Shown here piece after piece: positions 45,807 to 54,981 of a DNA stretch of 64,000 nt; position 1 is the stretch's first letter; every line of letters starts with the position of its first letter. Source of the DNA: Geothrix sp. Lineage in GTDB: Bacteria; Acidobacteriota; Holophagae; Holophagales; Holophagaceae. Location of the stretch: positions 989,905 to 1,053,904 of the forward strand of contig NZ_JAHRYQ010000002.1 in NCBI RefSeq assembly GCF_020622065.1, written 5' to 3'. The position numbers and the translations under genes are program-made. The notes beneath the pieces were generated by a model. The model did not search any database, was not told where the DNA came from, and saw nothing but the letters and a program-made list of their open reading frames with translations.

Positions 45807-46505
45807 TCACACCTTCAGGGAATCGGGGATGAACGCGTACGGAATGGGATCGGGGAATCCCGCTTGCTGGAAGCCCCGCAGCCGCAGGTGGCAGGAGTCG
45901 CAGTGACCGCAGGCCTCCTGCTCGCCCTGGTAGCAGGACCAGGTGAGGTGCAGCGGCGCGCCGAGCTCCCGGCCCTTCGTCACGATCTCGGCCTTGCGGA
46001 GGTGGAGGAGCGGCGCGTGGAAAGCCAGGTTCGTCTCGGGCCTCGTACCCAGGTTGGCGGTCTGCTCGAAGCTGCGGAGGAAGGCCTCGCGGCAGTCGGG
46101 ATAGCCGCTGCTGTCCTCCTCCACGAAGCCCACGAAGATGGCCGTGGCGCCAAGCACCTCGGCCCAGCTCACGCAGGTGGCCAGCAGGTGCGCGTTGCGG
46201 AAGGGCACATAGCTCACGGGCACACCGGGCCGGTCCAACTCCCCTTCGGGCAGGGCGATGGAGGCGTCCGTCAAGGCAGAACCGCCGATGGTCTTCAGGG
46301 TGTCGAAGCCGATGATCAAGCGCCGATGCGCGGGCACGCCGTAGAATTCGGCAATGTCACGGAAGGCCTGCTTCTCGCGCTCCTGAGTGCGCTGCCCGTA
46401 GTCGGCGTGGAGCAGGGCCAGCTCGAAGCCCTGGGCCTTCGCCATGGCGGCCGTCACGCAGGAATCCATGCCGCCAGAGAGGGAGACCACGGCGAGTTCA
46501 GGCAT
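45807..46505 (-). CDS. queC: 7-cyano-7-deazaguanine synthase
   Basis: A 232-residue ATP-dependent amidotransferase-like enzyme making preQ0. N-terminal SLSGGMDSCVTA (PP-loop), YVPFRNAHLLATCVSWAEVL, GFVEEDSSGYPDCR, and the zinc ligands in TWSCYQGEQEACGHCDSCHLR. Residue 46505 ATG is chosen because it begins the PP-loop strand; it overlaps the acyltransferase gene end by 8 bases. Confidence 0.96.
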   Translation of the reverse strand: MPELAVVSLSGGMDSCVTAAMAKAQGFELALLHADYGQRTQEREKQAFRDIAEFYGVPAHRRLIIGFDTLKTIGGSALTDASIALPEGELDRPGVPVSYVPFRNAHLLATCVSWAEVLGATAIFVGFVEEDSSGYPDCREAFLRSFEQTANLGTRPETNLAFHAPLLHLRKAEIVTKGRELGAPLHLTWSCYQGEQEACGHCDSCHLRLRGFQQAGFPDPIPYAFIPDSLKV

Positions 46506-47217
46506 GGGAGATCCCTTCAGCCCAGGTTTCCAGAAGATCCATCTCCCGCTGGAGCCGCACGGCCTCCGCAGTGTCATCCGCCTTCGGCGGAATCTGGTAC
46601 GGCCTTCCGTACTTGATCACGCAGGTGGCGAACGGAAACGGGATCACCATGCGGTCCCAGGTCTTCAGTTGGAAGCTGTGGTCGAAGGCCAGGCTCACAG
46701 GCACGATCCAGGCGCCGGTCTTGCGGGCCAGGGCGAGGGTGCCAGGCTTCAGCGCCATGAGGGGGCCCCGGGGGCCATCGGGCGTGATGCCGAAGTCCCA
46801 GCCCTGCTTCACGGCCTGGATCATCCGCACCAGGGCCTTGGCGCCGTCGTCGCTGGCGGTGCCCCTCACCGCATGGATGCCGAACCAGCGCCAGGTGGCC
46901 GCGCTGCGCTCGCCATCCTTGCTGTCGCTCGACAGGATGGCCACGCCCCGCACCTCGCCGGCGGCGTTCCGGCGGCGGAAGGGATAGGCCAGGGGCATCA
47001 TGAAGAGGCGCCGGTGCCAGAAGCTCAGGATGACGCGTTCATCCCGGGCCACGAGATCCTCGACGGCCTCGAAGCCTTCGCGACGCACCCGCAGGGTGTA
47101 GGACCAGAGCTTGGTCATCCCCGCCACCAGGAAGGGCACCGCGCGGAAGGCAACCCACACCGAGACCGGTGAGCCCAGGGGCCGCCCCCGGCCGGCGATG
47201 GCCACGCGAACGGCCAT
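46498..47217 (-). CDS. Lysophospholipid acyltransferase-like protein (DUF374)
   Basis: A 239-residue protein. ERVILSFWHRRLFMMPLAYP, ILSSDSKDGE, GITPDGPRGPLMALKPGTLALA and SLAFDHSFQLKTWDRM are the DUF374 LPLAT features, HxRR replacing the usual HX4D region. The family is assumed to acylate lipid A-type or glycerol lipids at the inner membrane. Its ATG (47217) overlaps the hslO stop by ATGA. Confidence 0.88.
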   Translation of the reverse strand: MAVRVAIAGRGRPLGSPVSVWVAFRAVPFLVAGMTKLWSYTLRVRREGFEAVEDLVARDERVILSFWHRRLFMMPLAYPFRRRNAAGEVRGVAILSSDSKDGERSAATWRWFGIHAVRGTASDDGAKALVRMIQAVKQGWDFGITPDGPRGPLMALKPGTLALARKTGAWIVPVSLAFDHSFQLKTWDRMVIPFPFATCVIKYGRPYQIPPKADDTAEAVRLQREMDLLETWAEGISHA

Positions 47218-48050
47218 CAGGCCTCCCCTGCCAGCAGATCCTCGCGGGTGATGGGATAGAGGGTGCCGCAGTAATCGCAGCGGACCTCGAGGGGCCCGGG
47301 CTCCTTGAAGAGGTCCGCCTTCTGGTCGGCGGGGAAGCGGCGCAGGGTCTCCAGCAGGGCCTCCCGAGTGCATCGGCAGCGGTAGAAGAGATCCGAGGAG
47401 GCCAATTCCTCGACGCCCTCCCCCTGGGAGACCCAAGAAGCCAGGAAGCCCGGCGTACGCTCCCAGAAGGGCACCACCTCCAGGCCCTCGATGGCCTGGA
47501 CCAGCCGGGCCAGGCGGGCGGGTGGGCAGTCCGGCAGCGGTTCCACCAGCATCCCCCCGGCCTCGCCCGTGCCCGGGTCGCACCAGAGCGTGAGGCTGGC
47601 CTGGATCTGCTCCGATTGCTGAAGGTAGTGCTCCACCTGGATCTGAATCCCACCCTCGACCAGGGGCAGGTGCCCCACATAGGGCTGACCCGAGGTGTTG
47701 GAGCGCATGACCTGGAACACGCCGGGCCCGGCGATCCACGACGGGGCCTCGGGCTTCCCCAGGTCGAGCACACCCCGGATGGTGCCGTCGGGCCAGCAGT
47801 CGGTCACCACGGCCTTGGCACGACCCGAGCCCTTCACCAGGAGCTGCAGGCGCTCGGCGAAGAGGGTCCGCCCCTGCAGCAGGGCCGTGGCCGAGAGCAG
47901 CTCCGTCAGACAGGCACAGGCCTCCGGATCCAGGTGGGGATGGGCGCGCCGGACGCCATCCCACAGGGGGCTGGCATCCAGCGAGGACAACCGGACCTGG
48001 TGGTCCCGCGTGAGGGCCCTGGTAACCTGGGCCTGGGAGCGATCCGCCAT
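47217..48050 (-). CDS. hslO: Hsp33 redox-regulated chaperonin
   Basis: A 277-residue chaperone activated by oxidative unfolding. The C-terminal zinc switch is intact: CRCTREALLETL then CDYCGTLYPI (C-x-C and C-x2-C). The N-terminal substrate domain shows GTIRGVLDLG, GQPYVGHLPL and HYLQQSEQI. The ATG at 48050 is two bases after the M2 peptidase stop. Confidence 0.95.
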   Translation of the reverse strand: MADRSQAQVTRALTRDHQVRLSSLDASPLWDGVRRAHPHLDPEACACLTELLSATALLQGRTLFAERLQLLVKGSGRAKAVVTDCWPDGTIRGVLDLGKPEAPSWIAGPGVFQVMRSNTSGQPYVGHLPLVEGGIQIQVEHYLQQSEQIQASLTLWCDPGTGEAGGMLVEPLPDCPPARLARLVQAIEGLEVVPFWERTPGFLASWVSQGEGVEELASSDLFYRCRCTREALLETLRRFPADQKADLFKEPGPLEVRCDYCGTLYPITREDLLAGEA

Positions 48051-48052
48051 GC

Positions 48053-49849
48053 TCAATCCCATCCGATCTGCCGGCCCTTGTTCTGCTGCTCCAGCCAGGC
48101 CATCAGGGGCTTGAAGTAGTCCATCATGGCCCGGGTGGACAGGTCCTCGCCGGTGGCCTCCTTCAGCACCTTCCGCCAATCTTCCGTGGCGCCCTTGGCC
48201 AGGATCTTCTTCAGGAAGGCGCCGACCTCCTTGTTCCCCGCGTAGTTGCAGGCGCGGGGATCCTGGTGGAGGATCTTCCGGGCGATGTGGTCGTGCATCT
48301 GGAACTTGAAGACCGTGGCCCAGCCGTAGCTGTAGTAATAGGCGGGATTGTCGTTGATGTGGGTCTTGGTGGCGGCGTCGCAGAACTGCTCGCCGCGGGG
48401 GCTCGGCGGCTCCACGCCCTGCAGGTCGCGCACCTGCTTCCACCAGCGCGCATTCATCTGGTCCGCCGGCATGCCGCCATAGAACTCGGCCTCCCACTCG
48501 GGCATGGTGCCGCACGCCCAGTACATGAAGGGGATGGCCACCTCGAGCGCGTCGTTGAGCAGCACCTGCATCTGGTCGACCTTGTAGTCGGCCGGCAGCA
48601 CGCCTGCGCCCTTGAGGTAGGGGATCTGCCGGGTGGCCATGGCGATGAGCTCGCCCACGCCCTCGTGGAAGCTGGGGTTGGCCCCGTCCCGCAGGAGGGG
48701 CGGCACATTCGGGTTGGTGTAGCTCATGAAGTAGTAGCCGTGGCCCAGCTCGTGGTGCACGGTCTCGAACCACTGGGCGTTGGGTTCCACGCTCATGAGC
48801 GAGCGAATGTCCTTGTCCAGGTCCAGGTGCCAGCAGGAGGCGTGGGCGTTCTTCTTGCGGGGATCGCCGGCCTTGACGGGGTAGAGGTCGGACTTGACCC
48901 AGAAGCTGGCGGGCAGCGCCTCAAAGCCCAGGCCCGTGTAGAAGGCCTCGGCGGTCTTCACGATGCGTTCGGGCTGCCAGCCCTTGAAGTAGGGATCGAA
49001 GTCCACGGCACTGACGAAGCCGGTCCAGTTCTGGCTCCAGCGGTTGTTGATCCAGTGGGCGGGAATGGCCTTGGGCACCGGCTGGCCGTACTTTTTCGCC
49101 ATCTCGTACTTCACCCAGGTATGCAGCTGAAGGTAAAGGGGCTTCAGCTCCGCCAGGAACTTCCGGTTGAAGGCCGCCATCTCGTCCTTGGTCAGCCCGT
49201 AGCGGGCCACCTGGAGCGCGAAGTAGTCGGGGTAGCCCAGCTCCTTGGCCACCCCGTTGCGGAGGTCCCGCAGACGCACCAGGCCGTCCTTCAGGGGAAG
49301 GCCGATCTCCTTGCTGGCCTCCCACCACAGCTGGCGTTCCGCCAGGTCGCGGCTGGAGGAGAGCTTGTTGTCGATGTCGTTGGCGGTCACGGGCTTCCCG
49401 GCCACCTTGAACTGGAACCCGTTCATGAGCGAGATCTGTTTCGTCTCCGCCTCGATGCGGTCGGCCACCAGCTTGGGCTGGGTCATGGGGCCCTCGGCAC
49501 CGTAGGGCATGAGCAGCACGCGTTCCAGCTGCCGCACCGTCTTCTCGTCGAGCTGGGCGCGGTGCTTCAGGAGCTCCTTGGCCTCGGTGATGACGAGGGG
49601 ATTGCCGTTGAAGGCGGCGAAGGCCTTGCCCGCCCACTCGGCGGCGGCATCGTGCTCGGGCTTCACATCCGTGGCCGCCGCCCAGGTGGCCTCGGAATTG
49701 ACATAGTAGAGCGCCTGGTAGCCCGCATTCACGAGCTTCAGGAAGCGGTCCGCCCGTTCCTGGTACTGGGCCTGCACGGGAGCGGTCATCTGGGCCACCA
49801 GGGGGATGCCTAACGCCAGGCTGGGGATCAGGGCTGGAAGGATGCGCAT
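48053..49849 (-). CDS. M2-family peptidyl-dipeptidase (ACE-like)
   Basis: A 598-residue exported zinc peptidase. Signal peptide MRILPALIPSLALGIPLVAQ. Helical N-terminal half, then HASCWHLDLDKDIRSLM, zinc motif ETVHHELGHGYYFMSY (HExxH), third ligand Glu in SFHEGVGELIAMA, and Tyr/His-rich HINDNPAYYYSYGWAT near the active site. It removes C-terminal dipeptides in the periplasm. It is first in the operon that continues with hslO, DUF374, queC, queF and folK, an apparently mixed-function unit. Confidence 0.95.
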   Translation of the reverse strand: MRILPALIPSLALGIPLVAQMTAPVQAQYQERADRFLKLVNAGYQALYYVNSEATWAAATDVKPEHDAAAEWAGKAFAAFNGNPLVITEAKELLKHRAQLDEKTVRQLERVLLMPYGAEGPMTQPKLVADRIEAETKQISLMNGFQFKVAGKPVTANDIDNKLSSSRDLAERQLWWEASKEIGLPLKDGLVRLRDLRNGVAKELGYPDYFALQVARYGLTKDEMAAFNRKFLAELKPLYLQLHTWVKYEMAKKYGQPVPKAIPAHWINNRWSQNWTGFVSAVDFDPYFKGWQPERIVKTAEAFYTGLGFEALPASFWVKSDLYPVKAGDPRKKNAHASCWHLDLDKDIRSLMSVEPNAQWFETVHHELGHGYYFMSYTNPNVPPLLRDGANPSFHEGVGELIAMATRQIPYLKGAGVLPADYKVDQMQVLLNDALEVAIPFMYWACGTMPEWEAEFYGGMPADQMNARWWKQVRDLQGVEPPSPRGEQFCDAATKTHINDNPAYYYSYGWATVFKFQMHDHIARKILHQDPRACNYAGNKEVGAFLKKILAKGATEDWRKVLKEATGEDLSTRAMMDYFKPLMAWLEQQNKGRQIGWD

Positions 49850-49895
49850 GGGGGCTCCAGGGAACCCTCTATTGTGCCTTCGGCCGACGGGATCG

Positions 49896-51029
49896 TCAGC
49901 AGGGGATCAGGATGGTGAAGTTCGACCCGAAGCCCAGCTGGCTCTGCGCCCGGATCTGGCCCCGGTGGGCGGCCACCAGGCGCTGGACGATGGCGAGGCC
50001 AAGCCCTACGCCCCTGGCGGCGTCGCTGCGCTCGGCCTGACGGAAGGGATCGAAGATGAAGGGCAGGTCCCCCGCCGGGATGCCCCGGCCTGTGTCGATC
50101 ACCGACAGCCTCAGGAAGCGCATGCCGGCCTCCACGCCGGATCCGAACTCGACTCCCGCCTCCACGCGCACCGCCCCGGCCCGGGGCGTGAACTTGAAGG
50201 CGTTGTCCACCAGGTTGACCAGTGCGCGGTCCAGCTTCAGGCGGTCTCCCTGGATCACGGGCAGGCCCTCGGGAACGGCCGGCTGGAACTCCACCCCGGT
50301 GGCGGCGGCACGCAGGTTGTACGGGGCCAGCAGGGCCGACAACCAGGAAGTCGTGTCGATCTCCGAGAACTCCATGGGGAGCTGGCCGCTCTCGCTGCGG
50401 TAGATCTCCAGCATCTCGTCGAGCAGCGTCTTGATCCGGGTGCAGGATTCCTCCGCCTTCTCGATGGCCTCCTCGCGAACGGTCCCGCCGTTTTTTATTT
50501 TTTCCAAGACGAGCCCCAGCACCGTGAGCGGCGAGCGGAGGTCGTGCACGAGCATGGAAGTGAAGTTGGTTTTGAGGGTGTTCACCTCTTTCAGCTTGAG
50601 GTTGGCGTCCACCAGGTTCTGGTTCTGGATCTCCAGCTCGCGCTGCAGGCGGCCGAGGTTCACCTGGTGCTCCACCCGCACCAGCACCTCCTCAGCGCTG
50701 AAGGGCTTGGTGACATAGTCCCGCCCTCCCACATGGAAGGCCTTCACCTTGTCCAGCGGATCGTCGAGGGCGCTGATGAAGATGATGGGGATCCGCTGGA
50801 GCACGGGATCCGCCTTGAAGGCTTGGCAGGCCTGGTAGCCATCCATGCCGGGCATGTTCACATCCAGCATGACCAGCTCCGGCGGGTGGCGGCGGGCCGC
50901 CTCGAGGGCCATCGCCCCCGAGGGGACTGCGCGCACCCGGTAATTCCGCTCCCGCAGGACGGCACTCAGCAGGTCCAGATTGTCGGGGTTGTCGTCGACG
51001 ATGAGAATGTCGCCTTGGGGCACCAGCAT
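49896..51029 (-). CDS. Response-regulator/histidine-kinase fusion
   Basis: A 377-residue soluble protein: receiver at the N-terminus (ILIVDDNPDNLDLL, Asp56 in ELVMLDVNMPGMDG, DYVTKPF), a coiled linker (LQRELEIQNQNLVDANLKLK), HisKA with SMLVHDLRSPLTVLG and HATPase (NLVDNAFKFTP, GRGIPAGDLPFIF, GVGLGLAIVQRL). It has no membrane segment and no output other than kinase activity. ATG 51029 follows GAGGAGGGA; ATG 51047 overlaps the upstream kinase stop (ATGA). It likely receives phosphate from, or works beside, the hybrid kinase upstream. Confidence 0.92.
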   Translation of the reverse strand: MLVPQGDILIVDDNPDNLDLLSAVLRERNYRVRAVPSGAMALEAARRHPPELVMLDVNMPGMDGYQACQAFKADPVLQRIPIIFISALDDPLDKVKAFHVGGRDYVTKPFSAEEVLVRVEHQVNLGRLQRELEIQNQNLVDANLKLKEVNTLKTNFTSMLVHDLRSPLTVLGLVLEKIKNGGTVREEAIEKAEESCTRIKTLLDEMLEIYRSESGQLPMEFSEIDTTSWLSALLAPYNLRAAATGVEFQPAVPEGLPVIQGDRLKLDRALVNLVDNAFKFTPRAGAVRVEAGVEFGSGVEAGMRFLRLSVIDTGRGIPAGDLPFIFDPFRQAERSDAARGVGLGLAIVQRLVAAHRGQIRAQSQLGFGSNFTILIPC

Positions 51030-51043
51030 GGTCGTCTCCCTCC

Positions 51044-53644
51044 TCATCCGTTCAATGCGTCGAGCAGTTCCTGGAGCTTGTAGGCCTTGAGCAGCTGGCG
51101 CAGACCCTCGGCGACGGGATCGGCCCCCAACTGGCCCACCAGGGCCAAGGCGGCCTCGGTGTCTCCGATCAACACCGCTTCCTTCAGATCGGCGCGCCAA
51201 GTCGCGGACTGAAGATGCAGGCAGTCCAGCAGGGCCCCGGGCGGCGACAGCCCCACCTCGGGTTCCCGGGTCAGGAAGCGGAGGCCGAGCAGGCGGCCCG
51301 CCAGCTCGAAGAGCTGCGACTCCCGGAAGGGCTTGCCCATGAAGTCGTCGAAGCCTGCCTTGCGCAGGGTCTCGCGATCCAAATCGATGACGCTGGCGGA
51401 GATCGCCACGATGAAGGTGTGGGGCAGGTTCTGCTCCAGCTCCTTCCCCCGGATCACCTGGAGCGCTTCGAAGCCGCTCATCCGGGGCATGCGGAGATCC
51501 ATCCAGAGGAGCTCCGGCCGGTGGCGCTCCCAGAGTTCCACGGCCTCGGCGCCATCGGCCGCGCTGTAGACCTGGAACCCCACGGAACCCAGCAGCCGGG
51601 CCAGCAGATCGCGGTTCTCCAGCCGGTCGTCCACCACCATCATGGAGACCTTCCGCTGGCCGGGCTCCAGGCCGACCACCTGCCCCCGGTCCTCCAGCTC
51701 CAGGGGCGGCTCCCCTTCGGGGAGAGGCAGGCTGAAGGTGAAGCAGCTGCCCTGCCCCACCCGGCTTTCCAGGGCGATGTCGCCCCCCATGAGGTGCACC
51801 AGGGATCGGCTGATGTGCAAACCGAGCCCCGTACCCTCGGCGTTCCCGGCCTGGCTGCCTGCCTGGAAGAAGGGCTGGAACAGCTGGCGCTGATCCTCCT
51901 CGCTGATCCCCGCCCCCGTGTCCGTCACGCTGAAGGCGGCCCGACCCGCCGCGTAGCGGGCGCTCAGGGTGACGGATCCCTTGGCCGTAAACTTGACCGC
52001 GTTCCCCACCAGGTTCACCAGGACCTGGCGCAGCTTGGCCTCGTCGCCCTCCAGGTAGGCCGGGAGGGAGGGGTCCGCCTCCAGTTTCAGCTCGAGCCCC
52101 TTGGCCTCGGCCCGGATCCGCTGCAGGTCCACCAAGCCCTCGATCAGGGTGAGGGGGCGGAAAGATCCCAGGCGCAGCTCCAGGCCCCCGGATTCTATCT
52201 TGCTGAGGGACAGCACATCGTTGATCAGAGAGAGCAGATGCTCGCCGGCCGACAGGATGCGCCCGAGCTGGTCGCGGTCCTCGGGGCTGCGCTCCGTCCG
52301 GCGATTCATCAACTGGGCGTAGCCGAGGATGGCGTTCAGGGGGGTGCGGAGCTCGTGGCTCATGTTCGACAGGAAGGCGCTCTTGGCGTGGTTCGCGGCC
52401 TGGGCTCGGGCCTCGCTGGCCCGGAGTTCGGCCTCCAGGACTTTGCGTTCCGTCAGATCGGAGCCGATGCTCAGGAATCCCACCCGCTCGCCCCGGGCCC
52501 CGCTGATCGTCGAAAGGGCCACCAGCATGGGTACGCGCCGCCCGTCCCGGGTCAGGAAGGTCCACTCCCGCTGATCGGGACCCGCCTCCGTGAGCAGCCG
52601 GATCACTTCAGTTCCCGAGGTCACCGGATGACCCAGCTGCCTTGAGAGCACCCGGGCGCAGGCCTCCATCTCCTCCGCGTCGACCCAAGGCGCAGCCGTC
52701 TGGCCGACCATATCCTCGGCCCGGAAGCCCAGGAGCTGTTCCGCGTAGGGATTGAAGCGCCGTACGGTGCCGTCGTTGTCGCGGGCGATGATGGCCACCT
52801 GGGCGCTGTGGAGCACGGCCCGCTCGCTGGCTTCGCGCTCCGCCAGGGCGTGGATGGTGTCCCTCAGCCGCGCAATCATGCGGTTCAGCTCCCGCCCCAT
52901 GTCGGCGAGCTCGTCCCGACCGCCGATGTGGACCCGGACTTCCAGGTCACCCTCGGCCGCCCGACGCACCTGCTCCACCATCCGCCGGATGCTGCCGGAC
53001 AGGTCGCGGGCGATCCGATAGCCCAGCACCAGGGCTGCGGTCAGCCCCCCCAGGATGGTGATGTAGGACCAGGTCCGCGTCCGCCAAGCCCGCGCCGACA
53101 TGGCCTCCACGCTGCGCTGGGCGGCGTCCTCCTGAACCTGGACGAGGCCGGAGATGAGGCTCGTGAGGGGCAGGATCTGAGGCAGGAGATCATCGTCCAC
53201 GAAGCGCCCGAGGGCCGGCAGCCGGTCTTCCGCCAGGAGCTGCTCCAGGGTGTCCAGATCCCTCATCAGGTAGGTGGAGAGGGCATCCACGCGGGCCACG
53301 GTTTCCGGGTTCGACAGGTCCCGGGCGGTGGCCTTGAATGCGGCCCACTGCTCCCCCGCCTCCCTCCGCGCAGCCCGGACCTGGGCCAGGCCCTCGGCGG
53401 GTTCCAGGGTCCCGCCCCGCACCTGACGGGCCGCGAAGAGGATGCGGATGCTGTAGGCGTCCGACACGATCTTGAGCTGACGCACCGGGACCATGCGCTT
53501 CTCGAAAATGCGCAGGGCCTGGTTCTCTTCGTCGTGCAACACGCCGAGCTGGATCAGGGCCAGCCCCGCGAGGATGCCCGCCACGATGCTGTAGCCGAGC
53601 CAAAGCTTGGCGGCAATCCGGATTCGACTCAGGAAGGAGACCAT
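51044..53644 (-). CDS. Hybrid sensor histidine kinase (4HB-HAMP-PAS-HisKA-HATPase-REC-Hpt-like)
   Basis: An 866-residue membrane kinase. Helix 1 (LWLGYSIVAGILAGLALIQL), periplasmic four-helix-bundle sensor (about 35-190), helix 2 (WSYITILGGLTAALVLGYRI), HAMP (RRAAEGDLEVRVHIGGRDEL), PAS (FNPYAEQLLGFRAEDMVG) with PAC (ERVGFLSIGSDLTERK), HisKA SNMSHELRTPLNAILGYAQ, HATPase (NLVGNAVKFTAKG, GTGLGLHISRSL), receiver with LLWMDLRMPRMSGFEAL, and a C-terminal helical tail that may be a degenerate Hpt. Start ATG 53644 has only a weak GGATG upstream. Divergent from the ModE-type regulator. Confidence 0.92.
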   Translation of the reverse strand: MVSFLSRIRIAAKLWLGYSIVAGILAGLALIQLGVLHDEENQALRIFEKRMVPVRQLKIVSDAYSIRILFAARQVRGGTLEPAEGLAQVRAARREAGEQWAAFKATARDLSNPETVARVDALSTYLMRDLDTLEQLLAEDRLPALGRFVDDDLLPQILPLTSLISGLVQVQEDAAQRSVEAMSARAWRTRTWSYITILGGLTAALVLGYRIARDLSGSIRRMVEQVRRAAEGDLEVRVHIGGRDELADMGRELNRMIARLRDTIHALAEREASERAVLHSAQVAIIARDNDGTVRRFNPYAEQLLGFRAEDMVGQTAAPWVDAEEMEACARVLSRQLGHPVTSGTEVIRLLTEAGPDQREWTFLTRDGRRVPMLVALSTISGARGERVGFLSIGSDLTERKVLEAELRASEARAQAANHAKSAFLSNMSHELRTPLNAILGYAQLMNRRTERSPEDRDQLGRILSAGEHLLSLINDVLSLSKIESGGLELRLGSFRPLTLIEGLVDLQRIRAEAKGLELKLEADPSLPAYLEGDEAKLRQVLVNLVGNAVKFTAKGSVTLSARYAAGRAAFSVTDTGAGISEEDQRQLFQPFFQAGSQAGNAEGTGLGLHISRSLVHLMGGDIALESRVGQGSCFTFSLPLPEGEPPLELEDRGQVVGLEPGQRKVSMMVVDDRLENRDLLARLLGSVGFQVYSAADGAEAVELWERHRPELLWMDLRMPRMSGFEALQVIRGKELEQNLPHTFIVAISASVIDLDRETLRKAGFDDFMGKPFRESQLFELAGRLLGLRFLTREPEVGLSPPGALLDCLHLQSATWRADLKEAVLIGDTEAALALVGQLGADPVAEGLRQLLKAYKLQELLDALNG

Positions 53645-53701
53645 GGGCACATCCAGGGGTGGGTCCGACTGATGGCGTGGTTCGCCTTGCAGCATGACGG
53701 A

Positions 53702-53756
53702 AATCCCGAACGACGGGATTCGGTTTCCTGCGCGATCCGTGGATTCACGGATCGCG
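53702..53756. promoter_or_regulatory. Two palindromes in the hybrid-kinase/modE divergent region
   Basis: AATCCCG-N5-CGGGATT (53702-53720) and an 11-base perfect inverted repeat CGCGATCCGTG-GATT-CACGGATCGCG (53731-53756) sit between the divergent starts. They could be operators or an attenuator-like hairpin; there is no T-tract. Confidence 0.4.
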
Positions 53757-53798
53757 TCCCCGGGGGGATCATGGGGACGCGCCACCGCCGGAGCCCCC

Positions 53799-54167
53799 AT
53801 GTCCAAGCCCGCCCCCTCCCTCGATCTCCGCGTCCGGTTCTACCTGGGCGGCGAGATCGCCCTGGGCCCCGGGAAGGCGCACCTGCTGGAGGCCATCCAG
53901 GAGACGGGCTCCATCGCGGCGGCGGGGCGCCTGATGGGCATGAGCTACCGTCGGGCCTGGTTGCTGGTGGACACCATGAACCGCTGCTTCCGGGAGGCCC
54001 TGGTCGCCACCGAGAAGGGCGGGGCAACCCGGGGCGGAGCTACGCTCACGCCGCTGGGAATCAAGGTCCTGGCCCGGTACCGCAGCCTGGAGGCCAAGGC
54101 GGCCCGGGCAGCCGCGGCGGACCTGAAGGCGCTGACCACCCTGCTGTCGGGGCAGGACGGCCTTTGA
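53799..54167 (+). CDS. ModE-type winged-helix regulator, DNA-binding domain only
   Basis: A 122-residue protein corresponding to the N-terminal domain of ModE: VRFYLGGEIALGPGKAHLLE, IQETGSIAAAGRLMGMSYRRAWLL (helix-turn-helix), VATEKGGATRGGATLTPLGI. The molybdate-binding TOBE/MOP domains of full-length ModE (about 260 residues) are missing. Adjacent modABC and a ModE box 16-43 bases after its stop support a role in molybdate-dependent repression, though what senses molybdate is unclear. ATG 53799 follows CCGGAG. Confidence 0.88.
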   Translation: MSKPAPSLDLRVRFYLGGEIALGPGKAHLLEAIQETGSIAAAGRLMGMSYRRAWLLVDTMNRCFREALVATEKGGATRGGATLTPLGIKVLARYRSLEAKAARAAAADLKALTTLLSGQDGL

Positions 54168-54182
54168 CCGGGGCCTTTCGGG

Positions 54183-54210
54183 TCCGATATATTCAGTGGG
54201 ATATAGCGGA
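54183..54210 (+). promoter_or_regulatory. ModE box upstream of modA
   Basis: Inverted half-sites TCCGATATATTC (54183-54194) and GGATATAGCGGA (54199-54210; reverse complement TCCGCTATATCC) with a 4-base centre. The CGnTATAT arms agree with the known ModE operator of Enterobacteria. The modA start is 16 bases downstream, so occupancy should block transcription or initiation. Confidence 0.78.
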
Positions 54211-54225
54211 CCCCCGGAAGGTCTC

Positions 54226-54981
54226 ATGCCCCTCGCCCGACCCCCTCTGCTGCGCTGCCTCCTCCTCACCCTGTCCCTGGCCACCGCCGGGCGGGCGGGC
54301 GACTTGGTGGTCTCCGCCGCCGCGAGCCTTGCCGAAGCCTTCCAGGAGCTGGCCCAACGCCATGAAGCGCGGCATCCGGGCACCAAGGTCGTGCTCAACA
54401 CCGGCGCCTCGGACAAGCTGCTGCAGCAGATTCTCGCCGGGGCCCCCGTGGATGTGTTCGCTTCCGCGGATCAGACCGCCATGGACCGGGCCGTGGCCCA
54501 GGGGGCCGTGGATGCGGCCTCCCGCGCGACCTTCGCGGGGAACGCGCTGGTGATGATCGTCCCCCTCGAGGCACGGGGCCCCGCCACCCCGGCTGAACTG
54601 CTCCAGCCCCAGGTCCGCCGCGTGGCCATCGCCAACCCGGCCAGCGTGCCCGCAGGCCGCTATGCCCGTGAGGCCCTGGAGGCCCTGGGGCTGTGGCGGG
54701 CCGTCGAGGCCAAGGCCGTCTTCGGCCAGAGCGTCCGCCAGTGCCTGGACTACGCGGCCCGGGGCGAAGTGGACGCCGCCTTCGTCTACGCCACGGATGC
54801 CGCCATCCAGACTCGCAAGGTGCGGGTGGTCGCCACCGTGCCCACCCGCACCCCCGTCACCTATCCCCTCGCCGTGGTCACGGGCACCCGCCAGGCCGAG
54901 GCCGCCCGCGCCTTCGTGGCCCTGGTGCTCTCGCCGGAAGGCCGGGCGGTCCTCACCCGCTTCGGCTTCACCGCCCCCTGA
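54226..54981 (+). CDS. modA: Molybdate ABC transporter substrate-binding protein
   Basis: A 251-residue periplasmic binding protein: signal peptide LLRCLLLTLSLATAGRAG, then DLVVSAAASLAEAFQELA (ligand Ser residues), LNTGASDKLLQQI, GAPVDVFASAD, GNALVMIVPL, VAIANPASVPAGRYAREALE and the YATDA segment typical of ModA. ATG 54226 with GGAAGG upstream. Overlaps modB (TGATG). Confidence 0.95.
   Translation: MPLARPPLLRCLLLTLSLATAGRAGDLVVSAAASLAEAFQELAQRHEARHPGTKVVLNTGASDKLLQQILAGAPVDVFASADQTAMDRAVAQGAVDAASRATFAGNALVMIVPLEARGPATPAELLQPQVRRVAIANPASVPAGRYAREALEALGLWRAVEAKAVFGQSVRQCLDYAARGEVDAAFVYATDAAIQTRKVRVVATVPTRTPVTYPLAVVTGTRQAEAARAFVALVLSPEGRAVLTRFGFTAP

Noticed and set aside
53644-53806. N-terminal extension of the hybrid kinase into the modE promoter region
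   Set aside because: The extension would cover both palindromes and has no ribosome-binding site; the family begins at the first membrane helix.
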